Of a stretch of 64,000 nt of DNA, positions 35,591 to 44,025 are shown in pieces. The translations under genes and the position numbers were made by a program. How positions within the stretch are numbered: the first letter of the stretch is position 1; each line of letters starts with the position of its first letter. The notes below the pieces were generated by a model, which worked only from the letters and a program-made list of their open reading frames with translations, had not been told where the DNA came from and searched no databases. Where the stretch lies: positions 18,978 through 82,977 of the forward strand of contig JAAYEQ010000047.1 in the NCBI GenBank assembly GCA_012728655.1. The letters run 5' to 3'. The DNA comes from Syntrophomonadaceae bacterium (GTDB taxonomy: Bacteria > Bacillota > Syntrophomonadia > Syntrophomonadales > DTU052).

Positions 35591-36550
35591 CTAGGAGGCG
35601 TAGAGTTCCAACTGCTCCCGTGAAATGCCCGGGAACAGGGCATAAGCAATGCCATAGGCGATGACGTTGGATATGTTTTCTACCAGATCGTCAATCTCCT
35701 TGGGGGTTACCGTGAGGCTGCCGCCGAAGTAAGAAAGGACCGGCTTAATGGCGTTCAGGCTGCTTTGCGGGTTGTACTGAATATTGTTGTTGTGACAAAA
35801 CACCTGTATGGCCTGACTGGCGATGACCGCCGCGTTTACTACCATCGGACAGCCGATAGCAATTACCGGCACACCCAGGGACTCTCTGTTTATGGCCTGC
35901 TGGCTCGGGGTGCCTACCGCCGATCCCGGCTGAATCCCGGTGTCCGAGATCTGGATGGTGGTACCTATGCGCTCGGTGCTCTGGGCGGAGAGGGAATCGA
36001 TCACCAGTACCAGGGCCGGCTGGACTTTTTCCACCACCCCTTTGATTATCTCAAAGGTTTCAATACCGGTGGTGCCCAAGACCCCTGGAGCCATGGCGCA
36101 TACCGGACGCATGCCTTCAACCAGTGCCTGGGGGGCATACTTTGAATAGTGGCGGGTAACCGGACAGGCTTCCACCGTCTTGGGACCCAGGGCATCCGGG
36201 GTGGCTCTCCAGTTGCCCAGGCCGATGATTAACACCGTGGCGTTCTTATCGATCTTGTCCACCACACCTTTGAGTTTGGCGGCAATGGAGCGGGAAACTT
36301 CTTCATGGACTTCAGGGTGTCTGATGCGCAGGTCTTTGGCTTCAATGGTGATGTAAGTACCGACCGGTTTGCCCATCTGTTGTTCGGCGGCCCGGTCCTT
36401 GATCCGGATGGTGGTTATCTTGCCGTAGCTTTGTTCTTCCACTTCCTCCTCGACTCCGGGGATTTCCTGATCGGCAGCCCCTCTGACCAGATCCCGGGCC
36501 TCCATAGCCAGGTCAACCCGCAGAGAAAACTCGCGCAGTATTTCATTCAT
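35591..36550 (-). CDS. gpr: Germination protease GPR
   Basis: Aspartic-like endoprotease that degrades small acid-soluble spore proteins at germination. The 319-residue protein shows the family core: FSLRVDLAMEAR near the propeptide, VLIIGLGNWRATPDALGP, APGVLGTTGIET, LVLVIDSLSAQSTERIGTTIQI and GIQPGSAVG. A strong ribosome site (GGGAGGT) precedes ATG 36550. It is a stand-alone gene convergent with recG, 192 bases away. Expression would be expected under the forespore sigma factor G, but I could not find a convincing matching promoter. Its presence shows the host can form spores. Confidence 0.95.
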   Translation of the reverse strand: MNEILREFSLRVDLAMEARDLVRGAADQEIPGVEEEVEEQSYGKITTIRIKDRAAEQQMGKPVGTYITIEAKDLRIRHPEVHEEVSRSIAAKLKGVVDKIDKNATVLIIGLGNWRATPDALGPKTVEACPVTRHYSKYAPQALVEGMRPVCAMAPGVLGTTGIETFEIIKGVVEKVQPALVLVIDSLSAQSTERIGTTIQISDTGIQPGSAVGTPSQQAINRESLGVPVIAIGCPMVVNAAVIASQAIQVFCHNNNIQYNPQSSLNAIKPVLSYFGGSLTVTPKEIDDLVENISNVIAYGIAYALFPGISREQLELYAS

Positions 36551-36630
36551 GCTTTTCTACCTCCCAATAAGTACAGCTTGGCCAAAGAACGGATTGGGTC
36601 CACTCAGGATTTACGAGTATGTAAATTAAC

Positions 36631-36656
36631 GGCGGCTGATTGGTTTTTCAGCCGCC
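36631..36656. promoter_or_regulatory. Hairpin between gpr and rsmD
   Basis: GGCGGCTGA (36631-36639) pairs with TCAGCCGCC (36648-36656) around an 8-base T-rich loop. Neither side has a long T tract. It lies upstream of both divergent genes, so it may be a leftover terminator or a binding site. Confidence 0.5.
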
Positions 36657-36803
36657 TTAAGTTTGGGGAGAGGAGAATTTTGTAAAGTTGTTGGGGAGGG
36701 TTTGTTTTTTTCCGGGTATTATCCCCCGGTTGAGGATATCATTCCCGTTTGGTCCAAGAATAATACATTATTTTTACGGTTTTTTTCTCATGTTTTTTTC
36801 TTA

Positions 36804-36812
36804 TGCTATAAT
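36804..36812 (+). promoter_or_regulatory. Extended -10 promoter of rsmD
   Basis: TGCTATAAT, a consensus extended -10 with TATAAT at 36807-36812, lies 33 bases before the rsmD start in a very T-rich stretch. The -35 region is weak, which is usual for extended -10 promoters. Confidence 0.65.
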
Positions 36813-36844
36813 CTTGAAATAAGGAAAAACTGGAGGAACGGCTC

Positions 36845-37396
36845 TTGAGGGTAATTGCCGGCATATCGAAGGGCAGAAAGCTTAAAGTTCCCAAAGGACC
36901 AGATATCCGGCCCATAACAGACAACATCAAGGAAGCGCTGTTCAATACTATCGGACCTTACCTGGAAGGGAAAACCTTTCTCGACCTTTTTGCAGGAAGC
37001 GGAGCCGTCGGGATAGAAGCATTAAGTCGGCTGGCAGAAAAGGCAGTATTTGTAGAAATCAATCCCCAGGCCGTGAGTGTTCTAAAGGAGAACCTTGAAA
37101 CCTGTCAGCTCAGTTCGAGAGCACGGGTCATAAGAGGGGATGTTTTTCGTGTTGTAGACCAGTTGGCGCGGGAAGAGGCTTCATTTGACATCGTTTATGT
37201 AGATCCTCCTTTTCGCAGGGAGACGTATTTCCCCAAAATATTGGCCTGTCTGGGAGCGCTGGTCAACAGAGAGGGAGTGGTTATAATACGAAGTCCGCGA
37301 ACGCTGGAAATGCCCGAGGAGGTGGACGGTTTAACCAGGTTCAAGGTGAGTGTTTACGGGGATTCCGTACTGAGTTACTACCATAGGGCCGACTGA
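36845..37396 (+). CDS. rsmD: 16S rRNA (guanine966-N2)-methyltransferase
   Basis: Methylates G966 of 16S rRNA. The 183-residue protein carries the SAM site FLDLFAGSGAVGIEALSR and the catalytic DPPF in IVYVDPPFRRE, with the N-terminal RVIAGISKGRKLKVP. The TTG start at 36845 has GGAGG 8 bases upstream. It is followed by a short coiled-coil protein gene and convergent ylbJ, the conserved rsmD/ylbJ neighbourhood of Firmicutes, although coaD has moved away. Confidence 0.94.
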   Translation: MRVIAGISKGRKLKVPKGPDIRPITDNIKEALFNTIGPYLEGKTFLDLFAGSGAVGIEALSRLAEKAVFVEINPQAVSVLKENLETCQLSSRARVIRGDVFRVVDQLAREEASFDIVYVDPPFRRETYFPKILACLGALVNREGVVIIRSPRTLEMPEEVDGLTRFKVSVYGDSVLSYYHRAD

Positions 37397-37424
37397 ATCA
37401 CGACAAACAACGGGGGGTTTATTA

Positions 37425-37880
37425 ATGGAGATAATCATGCTCCTGGATGAGTTGGAAGATGAAATCAAGAGCGCCAAGAGGGTGCCGTTAACAGCCAAGT
37501 CCTTAATCGATGCCGATTATGTTCTGGAAAAGCTGGATCGCATCCGGGCGGTGTTGCCGGAAGAGATAAAGACCGCCATCAAGATAATCGACGAAAGGGA
37601 CCGGATATTTGAAGATGCCCGCCGAGAATCCAAGTACATCCTTGATGATACCAGGTTCCAGGCGGCCAAGATGATTTCCGATGATGAGATTACCAGGAAT
37701 GCCACCCAATTGGCCGAGGAGATGATTAACAAGTCCAAGGCCGTATCCCAGGAAATTCGAGAGGGCGCCAATCAATATGCGATGGAGCTGTTAACCTACG
37801 TGGAAAAGGTGCTCAATGAAAGCCTTAAGTCAGTTGAACAGGGCCTGCGGGAACTCAGCGAATGGAGCGAGAAAACCTGA
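37425..37880 (+). CDS. Charged helical (coiled-coil) protein of unknown function
   Basis: A 151-residue soluble protein that is almost entirely charged helix, with heptad-like stretches around IKTAIKIIDERDRIFEDARRE and QLAEEMINKSKAVSQEIR. It has no signal or membrane segment. Similar proteins, resembling ATP synthase b/E-type stalks or DivIVA-like coiled coils, are found next to rsmD in other Clostridia; I do not know a function. The GGGGGG ribosome site precedes ATG 37425; ATG 37437 is an alternative. It is 28 bases after rsmD, likely cotranscribed, and its last 26 bases overlap the 3-prime end of convergent ylbJ. Confidence 0.8.
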   Translation: MEIIMLLDELEDEIKSAKRVPLTAKSLIDADYVLEKLDRIRAVLPEEIKTAIKIIDERDRIFEDARRESKYILDDTRFQAAKMISDDEITRNATQLAEEMINKSKAVSQEIREGANQYAMELLTYVEKVLNESLKSVEQGLRELSEWSEKT

Positions 37881-39039
37881 AGCTAGTGAGCCAGGAGATG
37901 AAACCGATAATCAGCAGGACGGCTGTGCTCCAGATAATCCCCTCACAGCTTGCGCGCAGAAAGTCGGTGGCCGTCGGCATTGATGAAAACCAAAGAGAGG
38001 CAGGAGCGGACAGCAGAGGTAGGTCGGCCGGCCACAGTTTAAAGCCCAAAACCGTTAACCCCAGTGACAGCAGGATTTGTAACAGGCGAGCCTTAAAGTA
38101 GAACCAGTAGCGGACCGGAGTACCGGCCAGCAGGCTCATCACCTGCGCCTGTACCGACAGACCGCTCCACGCCAGTACTCCTGAGACCGCCAGCAGTTTT
38201 TCCAGTTCCGGCGCGGTGGAAGACGCTATCGCCTGTGCTCCGATCGTCATCTCGAAGCATCCCATCCCCAGTCCGATGGAAGTTGCGTAGGACGCCCCCA
38301 GGAATTGAAAAACACGGGCCACCTCGAATATTACTCCCCAACGGGATAAGGCAGCACTCAACACGGAAAAAACGATGATAAAGCCCCCCACGACCGCGGT
38401 ATTGAGGAGGGCCTTTTTTATGGCTTCTCCCAGCATATGCCCGGGGCCCGGGCTCTCGCGATTTGCTCTTAACAACTCGGCCAGACCCAGTGCGAGGAGG
38501 TTCGCGCGGAGGCGATATCCGCCCGGCGACGGAGGGGCCTTACGGCCGATAAGAAATCCAACCAGGAGGTTGGAGAGGTAATGGGAGGCTGCCAGGAGGT
38601 AACCGACTGCCGGGTTATTCAACAGACCGGTTCCCACCACCCCGATGATAAAAAGCGGGCTGGCGTTATTGGTGAAGCTGGCCAGCCGCTCGGCTTCGTC
38701 GTTTGATAATGAACCCTGCTCATAAAGCTGGCGGGAAAGCACCGCGCCCACCGGAAAACCCGAGGTAAATCCCATGGCCACCACAAATCCGGCTGCACCG
38801 GGCAGGCGGAAAACGGGGCGCATAACCGGTTCCAGGATCACCCCCAGAAAACGAACTACCCCCAGGGCCACCAGCAGGTCGCATACTACAAAAAAAGGGA
38901 ATAGAGCGGGGAGTACCGCCTGAAACCAGAGCTTAAGTCCGTTGGCGGATGCTTCAAGGGTGGCGGCCGGTTCGACGATCATAAAAAGAGCCAGGGCCAC
39001 TGCCAGAACAGCTCCCAGTACAGCGGGCCAGGATTTCAT
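37855..39039 (-). CDS. ylbJ: Sporulation integral membrane protein YlbJ
   Basis: Polytopic membrane protein of 394 residues with two nucleoside-recognition (Gate) domains, required for proper spore cortex formation in Bacillus. About nine hydrophobic segments are visible, with family blocks FPFFVVCDLLVALGVVRF, TSGFPVGAVLSRQLYEQG, LASFTNNASPLFIIGVVGTG and AWSGLSVQAQVMSL. AAGGAGG precedes ATG 39039. It converges with and overlaps the coiled-coil gene by 26 bases. With gpr and spoVS it supports an endospore-forming host. Confidence 0.93.
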   Translation of the reverse strand: MKSWPAVLGAVLAVALALFMIVEPAATLEASANGLKLWFQAVLPALFPFFVVCDLLVALGVVRFLGVILEPVMRPVFRLPGAAGFVVAMGFTSGFPVGAVLSRQLYEQGSLSNDEAERLASFTNNASPLFIIGVVGTGLLNNPAVGYLLAASHYLSNLLVGFLIGRKAPPSPGGYRLRANLLALGLAELLRANRESPGPGHMLGEAIKKALLNTAVVGGFIIVFSVLSAALSRWGVIFEVARVFQFLGASYATSIGLGMGCFEMTIGAQAIASSTAPELEKLLAVSGVLAWSGLSVQAQVMSLLAGTPVRYWFYFKARLLQILLSLGLTVLGFKLWPADLPLLSAPASLWFSSMPTATDFLRASCEGIIWSTAVLLIIGFISWLTSFRFSRSIR

Positions 39040-39224
39040 AAGGGGCCTCCTTGTCGGGGTTCGCCCATTCTAAGACCAAACAGCCGGCAGTAAATTATAG
39101 TTATGCCGGCCAACATGTAGAAGTTAAAATTAAATAGGTGTACCATATATTAGTAAGCATCCTAACGGGGTGCAGTCCGGTGGAGTGAGGTTTTTATGAC
39201 GATAATTACCGGGTAAACGCGACG

Positions 39225-39230
39225 TATAAT
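39225..39230 (+). promoter_or_regulatory. Candidate -10 for the patatin gene
   Basis: A perfect TATAAT 39 bases before the chosen start. No good -35 is seen at 16-18 bases. Confidence 0.4.
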
Positions 39231-39269
39231 ACACCGTGAGAAAAGCGGTTGCGGATTGAGGTGGACATG

Positions 39270-40097
39270 ATGGGCAACAGTGAACCCAAGATAGGGCTGG
39301 TGCTTGGGGCCGGCAGTGCTCGCGGCCTGGCGCATATCGGGGTCCTGCAGGTTCTGATTGAGAACCGGATCCCGTTTGACTTCCTGGTGGGAAGCAGCAT
39401 GGGAGCCGTGATCGCCGCCATTTATGCCTGCGGAGGCGATATCTACATGACCGGAAAGCTGGCCTCAGCCTTAAACACTTCTATTTTATGGGATGTCGGC
39501 ATACCCAGAATGGGTTTTATAAGCGGCAAAAAGATCGAGCACTTTCTGCGGCTCCTCACCAAAGGCAAATCCTTTGAAGATCTGGCCCTGCCTCTGGCGG
39601 TGGTGGCTACTGATATTGAGAACGGGGAAAAGGTTGTGATCCGTGAGGGTCCGATACACACTGCGGTGAGAGCCAGCATATCCATCCCGGGAATATTCAC
39701 TCCGGTCAGGTATGGAAATCGCCTGCTGGTGGACGGTGCCGTGGCTGAACGGCTGCCGGTGGGAGTGGCCCGCGACCTGGGAGCCGATATAATTATCGGA
39801 GTGGATGTAACCTTTGCCGAGGATCGCCAAACCCACATCCGCAACACCCTTGATGTCATCCTGCAGGCGATAGAAATCCTGGAACGTCAAATCTTTACGC
39901 AGATCACGCGCCATCAGGCCACAGTCCTGCTGCAGCCGAAGCTGGGCAATATAAAATCTAATGAGTTCAACCGGGCGGAGGAATGTATTCTGAGGGGGAG
40001 AGAATGCGCGGAAGCGAAATTGGACGAGATAAGAGCGGTACTCGAATCTGCCGGGAGGATGAGGACCGACAGGCGGCTGGAAACGGATAATTTATAA
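39270..40097 (+). CDS. Patatin-like phospholipase (RssA/YlbK type)
   Basis: Serine hydrolase of the patatin family, 275 residues. The oxyanion loop GLVLGAGSARGLAHIGVL, the nucleophile in VGSSMGA (GxSxG) and the catalytic aspartate in LLVDGAVAERLPV form the Ser-Asp dyad set. The second of two adjacent ATGs (39270) is chosen for its spacing from GAGGTGG at 39258-39264. It lies between ylbJ and tmcAL (ylbM), the same neighbourhood as ylbK in Bacillus. The physiological lipid substrate is unknown. The gene overlaps the end of convergent tmcAL by 6 bases. Confidence 0.9.
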   Translation: MGNSEPKIGLVLGAGSARGLAHIGVLQVLIENRIPFDFLVGSSMGAVIAAIYACGGDIYMTGKLASALNTSILWDVGIPRMGFISGKKIEHFLRLLTKGKSFEDLALPLAVVATDIENGEKVVIREGPIHTAVRASISIPGIFTPVRYGNRLLVDGAVAERLPVGVARDLGADIIIGVDVTFAEDRQTHIRNTLDVILQAIEILERQIFTQITRHQATVLLQPKLGNIKSNEFNRAEECILRGRECAEAKLDEIRAVLESAGRMRTDRRLETDNL

Positions 40098-41345
40098 AGG
40101 GCCTTCTCCATACTGAACCGGCGAACGCACGAAGTCCAAGCCCCCTCGTCCGGGAGAAGGCTGGATTAAGGCATGGAGATCGGTGGCCAGGAAATCATAA
40201 GCTATCATCCGTGACAGCAGCGGGTATCTGCAATAACGGAGTTTGCTGGTTTTGGTAATTACAGGCACGGTTGAAATCGCTTTCATCTCGTGCAGGATTT
40301 TTTGTCCCTGTGGAGAAAAACCTAAAAGGCGAAGGTATTGCGGTCCGCTGGTATCGAAAATTGCGGCCGCGTCTTTGGTAAAATTCAGCAGGATGTAGAG
40401 CAGAATGCGGCTGATCCGGGTATAACTGTAACGTCGGGTCTTAACCGAGGTGATCAGTTCGTCGCGGGAGCCGCACAAAGGTGCCAGCTTGTGGATTCGG
40501 TTTTCCAGCCCTTCGCTGACGTCGTAGATTTGACTTAAATCGTCCGTGCTCATGCGGCTTAGTGTATAGCGGATCAGGTTAAACAGGGAATGAGAGGATA
40601 CGGGACCTGAGCCGGTGTTGAACTCCCGGGCCAGGATTTCTCGTGTAAATGGCGGCAGTCCCTTAATCTCGGAAAGCGGACGCTTATTCTCAATCTCGTT
40701 GCGAATGGCGGTAGCGCTGGCGAATTCGTCGTTGCCAATCTGGTGGTACCCCTGCCCCAATCGAGGAATGGTTATCGGGATCAGGTCCGATCTCTCCGCC
40801 AGCAGGGCGCGCAGGTATTCCACCGCCAGGATGTTGTTGGGGAGACTCAAGATCCCTTGCCAATCGCAGCACGGAACCGTTCCGCCGGTACGCATGTATT
40901 CATCAAGAGCATTGGAACGGGCTTGAGGATAGGAATTGCCTTTCCGAAGCTGCTCTTTTAACAAATGAACAAAACCCTGGGGCTCCTGGTGGAGGATTCG
41001 TGCTACCTCCTGCAGCGGTTTTATCTCCCCCAACTCGCTCCCAAAACTAAGGTGAGTGGTGACCCCGGTTCTCTGGAGCAGGGAAACCCCTCCCCGGGCG
41101 AAATGGTAGGCACTGCGAGCCGCAAATACAAACGGCAGCTCGAAGACCAGATCCGCTCCCGCCTTGAGCGCCATCTCGGCCCGGGCCCATTTGTTGACCA
41201 GGGCGGGTTCACCTCGCTGGGTAAAACTGCCGCTGATAACGCAGATAACACCGCGGGCGCCGGTTAAACGGCGAGAGGTCTTAATGTGATGAAGATGGCC
41301 GTTGTGTAAGGGATTGTACTCGGCGATAATCCCGACGATCGGCAT
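40092..41345 (-). CDS. tmcAL: tRNA(Met) cytidine acetate ligase TmcAL (YlbM)
   Basis: Uses acetate and ATP to acetylate cytidine 34 of elongator tRNA(Met). The N-terminal nucleotidyltransferase motif AEYNPLHNGHLHHI (HxGH) and the blocks VISGSFTQRGEPALVNKWARAEMAL and GADLVFELPF are typical. The 417-residue length is normal. Its ATG at 41345 is preceded by a GGGGGG-rich site. It is divergent from pta-ackA, so a user of acetate sits beside the acetate-producing genes; this may be chance. TGCTAGAAT on the minus strand at 41384-41376 is a good extended -10. Confidence 0.93.
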   Translation of the reverse strand: MPIVGIIAEYNPLHNGHLHHIKTSRRLTGARGVICVISGSFTQRGEPALVNKWARAEMALKAGADLVFELPFVFAARSAYHFARGGVSLLQRTGVTTHLSFGSELGEIKPLQEVARILHQEPQGFVHLLKEQLRKGNSYPQARSNALDEYMRTGGTVPCCDWQGILSLPNNILAVEYLRALLAERSDLIPITIPRLGQGYHQIGNDEFASATAIRNEIENKRPLSEIKGLPPFTREILAREFNTGSGPVSSHSLFNLIRYTLSRMSTDDLSQIYDVSEGLENRIHKLAPLCGSRDELITSVKTRRYSYTRISRILLYILLNFTKDAAAIFDTSGPQYLRLLGFSPQGQKILHEMKAISTVPVITKTSKLRYCRYPLLSRMIAYDFLATDLHALIQPSPGRGGLDFVRSPVQYGEGPL

Positions 41346-41375
41346 AGTTGACCCCCCGAAGACAAGGTAAGATTA

Positions 41376-41384
41376 ATTCTAGCA
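41376..41384 (-). promoter_or_regulatory. Extended -10 promoter of tmcAL
   Basis: TGCTAGAAT read on the minus strand, with TAGAAT at 41381-41376, 31 bases before the tmcAL start. The -35 is poor. Confidence 0.5.
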
Positions 41385-41399
41385 CAATGATACCAGTAT

Positions 41400-41429
41400 T
41401 TGTTTTACTTACCCACAGCTTGTGATAAT
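41400..41429 (+). promoter_or_regulatory. Candidate promoter of pta-ackA
   Basis: TTGTTT (41400-41405) and GATAAT (41424-41429) at 18-base spacing, or TGATAA at 17, about 80 bases before pta. It lies back to back with the tmcAL promoter. Confidence 0.5.
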
Positions 41430-41507
41430 ATTAACAATGGATGAAAGGGGCTCTAGGCCAGGGGTGCCTGGCAGATAATAAAGAACAAAAGGAGGCAATT
41501 GATTAGG

Positions 41508-42500
41508 ATGACCCTGCTCGAACAGATTAGACAGAAGGCCCAGGAAAAATTCAAAACCATTGTTCTGCCCGAAGGAACGGAAGAGCGAACATTGAAGGCG
41601 GTTGAAACCTTAATCAAGGAGAAAATCGCCAATCCCGTCCTGCTTGGGGATGAAGAGGCCGTAAGAGCCAAAGCCCAGCAGGTGGGTGCAGACATCGGTG
41701 GAGTCGAGATCGTTAACCCGGCTAAAGCCCCATACTACGGTGAGTTTGTTGAGCAGTTCTATGAGATGAGAAAATCCAAGGGTATGACTCCGGAAAAAGC
41801 GCAACAGCTCATGCTCGATCCCCTGTATTTCGCTTCCATGATGGTGAAAACCGGCAAAGCGGATGGTGAAGTGGCCGGAGCCATCAATACCACCGGTGAC
41901 GTACTTAGACCCGCCCTGCAGATTATCAGAACCGCGCCCGGAATATCTGCAGTTTCCGGAGCATTCATCATGATTGTTCCCAACTGCGACCTGGGTTACA
42001 ACGGCATCATGGTCTTTGCGGACTGCGCGGTCACACCCAATCCGACTGCGGAACAACTGGCGGAGTTTGCCTATGCTTCGGCGGAAACCGCGCGCAGCCT
42101 GTGTGGAATTGAAGACCCGGTAGTCGGGATGCTGTCCTTCTCCACCAAGGGCAGTGCCAGCCATGAGCTGGTTGACAAGGTTGTCAAGGCTACTGAAATT
42201 GCCAAGTCCAGATGGCCTGAACTGAAGGTGGATGGAGAATTCCAGGCCGATGCCGCTCTGGTTCCCAAGGTAGGACAATCCAAAGCCCCGGGCAGTGCCG
42301 TGGCCGGAAAGTGCAATGTCCTGGTATTCCCGGATCTTCAGGCCGGAAACATTGGATACAAGCTGGTGCAGAGGCTGGCCGGAGCCGAGGCTATCGGTCC
42401 CATCCTCCAAGGCATGGATAAGCCGGTTAATGACCTTTCGCGCGGCTGCAGCGTAGAGGACATAATTAATGTAGTGGCCATGACGGCGGTTAGGGCGTAG
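41508..42500 (+). CDS. pta: Phosphate acetyltransferase
   Basis: Converts acetyl-CoA and phosphate to acetyl phosphate. The 330-residue protein starts MTLLEQIRQKAQEK with the typical KTIVLPEGTEERTLKA, then GDEEAVRAKA, and C-terminal VVGMLSFSTKGSASHELVDKV, VDGEFQADAALVP and CNVLVFPDLQAGNIGYK. The N-terminus points to ATG 41508, although AAGGAGG is 12 bases away; TTG 41499 is only 3 bases from it, and ATT 41502 is at ideal distance. ackA follows after 99 bases. The pair makes acetate and one ATP per acetyl-CoA, the expected energy step after thiolysis of acetoacetyl-CoA. Confidence 0.94.
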   Translation: MTLLEQIRQKAQEKFKTIVLPEGTEERTLKAVETLIKEKIANPVLLGDEEAVRAKAQQVGADIGGVEIVNPAKAPYYGEFVEQFYEMRKSKGMTPEKAQQLMLDPLYFASMMVKTGKADGEVAGAINTTGDVLRPALQIIRTAPGISAVSGAFIMIVPNCDLGYNGIMVFADCAVTPNPTAEQLAEFAYASAETARSLCGIEDPVVGMLSFSTKGSASHELVDKVVKATEIAKSRWPELKVDGEFQADAALVPKVGQSKAPGSAVAGKCNVLVFPDLQAGNIGYKLVQRLAGAEAIGPILQGMDKPVNDLSRGCSVEDIINVVAMTAVRA

Positions 42501-42599
42501 TTTTCTCCCCTTCTTGCTCGACATTAAGTTAAACCCTGAACTCGGAATTTATAAAACGTTTTATCGGCGTTGTACGATATTGAGGAGGTTATTGGCAGA

Positions 42600-43796
42600 A
42601 TGAAAGTATTGGTCGTAAACTGTGGGAGTTCTTCAATCAAGTATCAGGTATTTGATATGACCGATGAAAGCGTTCTGGCGAAAGGTCTGGTGGACCGGGT
42701 CGGTATACCGGGAACAGTGTTGAAACATGAGCCGGCCGGCAAGGATCAGGTGGTCATTAAGAAGGACCTTCCCGATCACACCGAGGGGATGAAGCTGGTA
42801 CTGGAGGTGCTGGTGAATCCGGAATACGGTGTTATCAAGGACATGTCGGAGATCGGGGCGGTCGGACACCGGGTCGTACATGGCGGAGAACAGTTTGCCG
42901 ACTCTACCGTAATCGATGACAAGGTAAAACAGGTCATTCGGGAATGCTTCGACATTGCCCCCCTGCACAATCCTCCCAACCTGATGGGGATCGAGGCCTG
43001 CCAGGAACTGATGCCGAATGTTCCGCATGTGGCGGTGTTTGACACGGCGTTCCATCAGTCCATGAAACCGGAAAACTACATGTACGCTCTGCCTTATGAT
43101 GTTTATGAGAAATATAAAGTAAGACGGTACGGATTCCATGGTACCTCCCACTACTATGTATCCCACCGGGCGGCCGAGCTGCTGGGCAAGCCCTTTGAAC
43201 AGTGCAAGATCATTACTCTGCACCTGGGCAACGGAGCAAGTATGGCCGCCATCAAGGATGGCCGGGTAGTTGATACCTCCATGGGATTCACCCCGCTGGA
43301 AGGGCTGGTAATGGGAACCCGCTGCGGTGATATTGACCCGGCAATCGTGTTCTTCCTCATGGAGAAGTTGAACATGAACACCGATGAGGCCAACACTTAC
43401 TTCAACAAGAAATCAGGTATGTTGGGACTTTCCGGGGTATCAAACGACCTGCGCGACGTTATCGATGCTGCGGCTTCCGGTAACAAGCGGGCTCAGTTGG
43501 CGCTGGACGTTTACCACACCCGGGTAAAAGGCTACATCGGGAATTATATCGCCCAGCTGAACGGATGCGACTGTCTGGTGTTCACCGCCGGGGTCGGTGA
43601 AAACGGCATTGACACCAGGGAGGCAATCTGTAAAGATCTCGATTATCTCGGCATCAAAATTGATCCGGTCAAGAACAAGGTTCGGGGCAAAGAAGTGGAT
43701 GTGGCGGCCGATGATTCCAAAGTGCGGATCTTCGTTATTCCCACCAATGAAGAGTTGGTCATCGCTCGCGATACCAAGCGCCTGTCCCAGAAATAG
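42600..43796 (+). CDS. ackA: Acetate kinase
   Basis: Makes ATP and acetate from acetyl phosphate. The ASKHA fold is shown by KVLVVNCGSSSIKYQVF at the N-terminus, GHRVVHGG, RRYGFHGTSHYYVSHRAAELL, LHLGNGASMAAI and VFTAGVGENG. ATG 42600 has GAGGAGG 11 bases upstream and gives 398 residues, the family norm; the frame opens earlier at 42570. A strong terminator follows, so pta-ackA forms its own unit. Confidence 0.97.
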   Translation: MKVLVVNCGSSSIKYQVFDMTDESVLAKGLVDRVGIPGTVLKHEPAGKDQVVIKKDLPDHTEGMKLVLEVLVNPEYGVIKDMSEIGAVGHRVVHGGEQFADSTVIDDKVKQVIRECFDIAPLHNPPNLMGIEACQELMPNVPHVAVFDTAFHQSMKPENYMYALPYDVYEKYKVRRYGFHGTSHYYVSHRAAELLGKPFEQCKIITLHLGNGASMAAIKDGRVVDTSMGFTPLEGLVMGTRCGDIDPAIVFFLMEKLNMNTDEANTYFNKKSGMLGLSGVSNDLRDVIDAAASGNKRAQLALDVYHTRVKGYIGNYIAQLNGCDCLVFTAGVGENGIDTREAICKDLDYLGIKIDPVKNKVRGKEVDVAADDSKVRIFVIPTNEELVIARDTKRLSQK

Positions 43797-43810
43797 GGGA
43801 AAAGACGAGC

Positions 43811-43840
43811 GAGGCGGGCATTTGCCCGCCTCTTTTGTTT
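43811..43840 (+). terminator. Terminator after ackA
   Basis: GAGGCGGGC (43811-43819) pairs with GCCCGCCTC (43824-43832) around ATTT, followed by TTTTGTTT. Confidence 0.95.
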
Positions 43841-43965
43841 GGAGAGCGCTCGGCGCCGGTTGGAGGGTGAAAGCAGAGAAGAAGGGCGGCTTAAAGCCAA
43901 AAGAAGGCGCCGGGAAGGGCTTGAATCGCATCAAGGGGCGTCCGGGGTATCTTAACCCGGCTTTC

Positions 43966-43995
43966 TTGACAATAATAAGAATGCCAGACTATAAT
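43966..43995 (+). promoter_or_regulatory. Consensus sigma-A promoter of the DUF177-rpmF-plsX genes
   Basis: Perfect TTGACA (43966-43971) and perfect TATAAT (43990-43995) with 18-base spacing, 30 bases before the DUF177 start. It is the closest match to consensus in the window. Confidence 0.9.
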
Positions 43996-44006
43996 GAATC
44001 TGGCAT
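43981..44006. promoter_or_regulatory. Palindrome over the -10 of the DUF177-rpmF-plsX promoter
   Basis: ATGCCAGA (43981-43988) and its complement TCTGGCAT (43999-44006) are spaced by 10 bases that contain the TATAAT. A repressor bound here would block the promoter. In Bacillus plsX is controlled by FapR, but this sequence does not look like the FapR site as I remember it, and no regulator gene is adjacent. TTTT follows the right arm, so an RNA role cannot be excluded, although the left arm would lie upstream of the transcript start. Confidence 0.6.
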
Positions 44007-44025
44007 TTTTACCGGGGTGTTATGA

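Noticed and set aside
36551..36660. Sigma-G promoter for gpr
   Set aside because: CATACT on the minus strand looks like a -10, but no matching -35 exists at the right distance.
41409..41417. DnaA box (TTACCCACA) before pta
   Set aside because: Single site with one mismatch to TTATCCACA and no cluster of boxes, dnaA or dnaN nearby; chance occurrence is likely.
43841..43965. Structured RNA in the purine-rich stretch after ackA
   Set aside because: The repeated GGCGCCGG word could pair with itself, but no known RNA family pattern (RNase P, 6S, tmRNA, SRP RNA) is recognisable.
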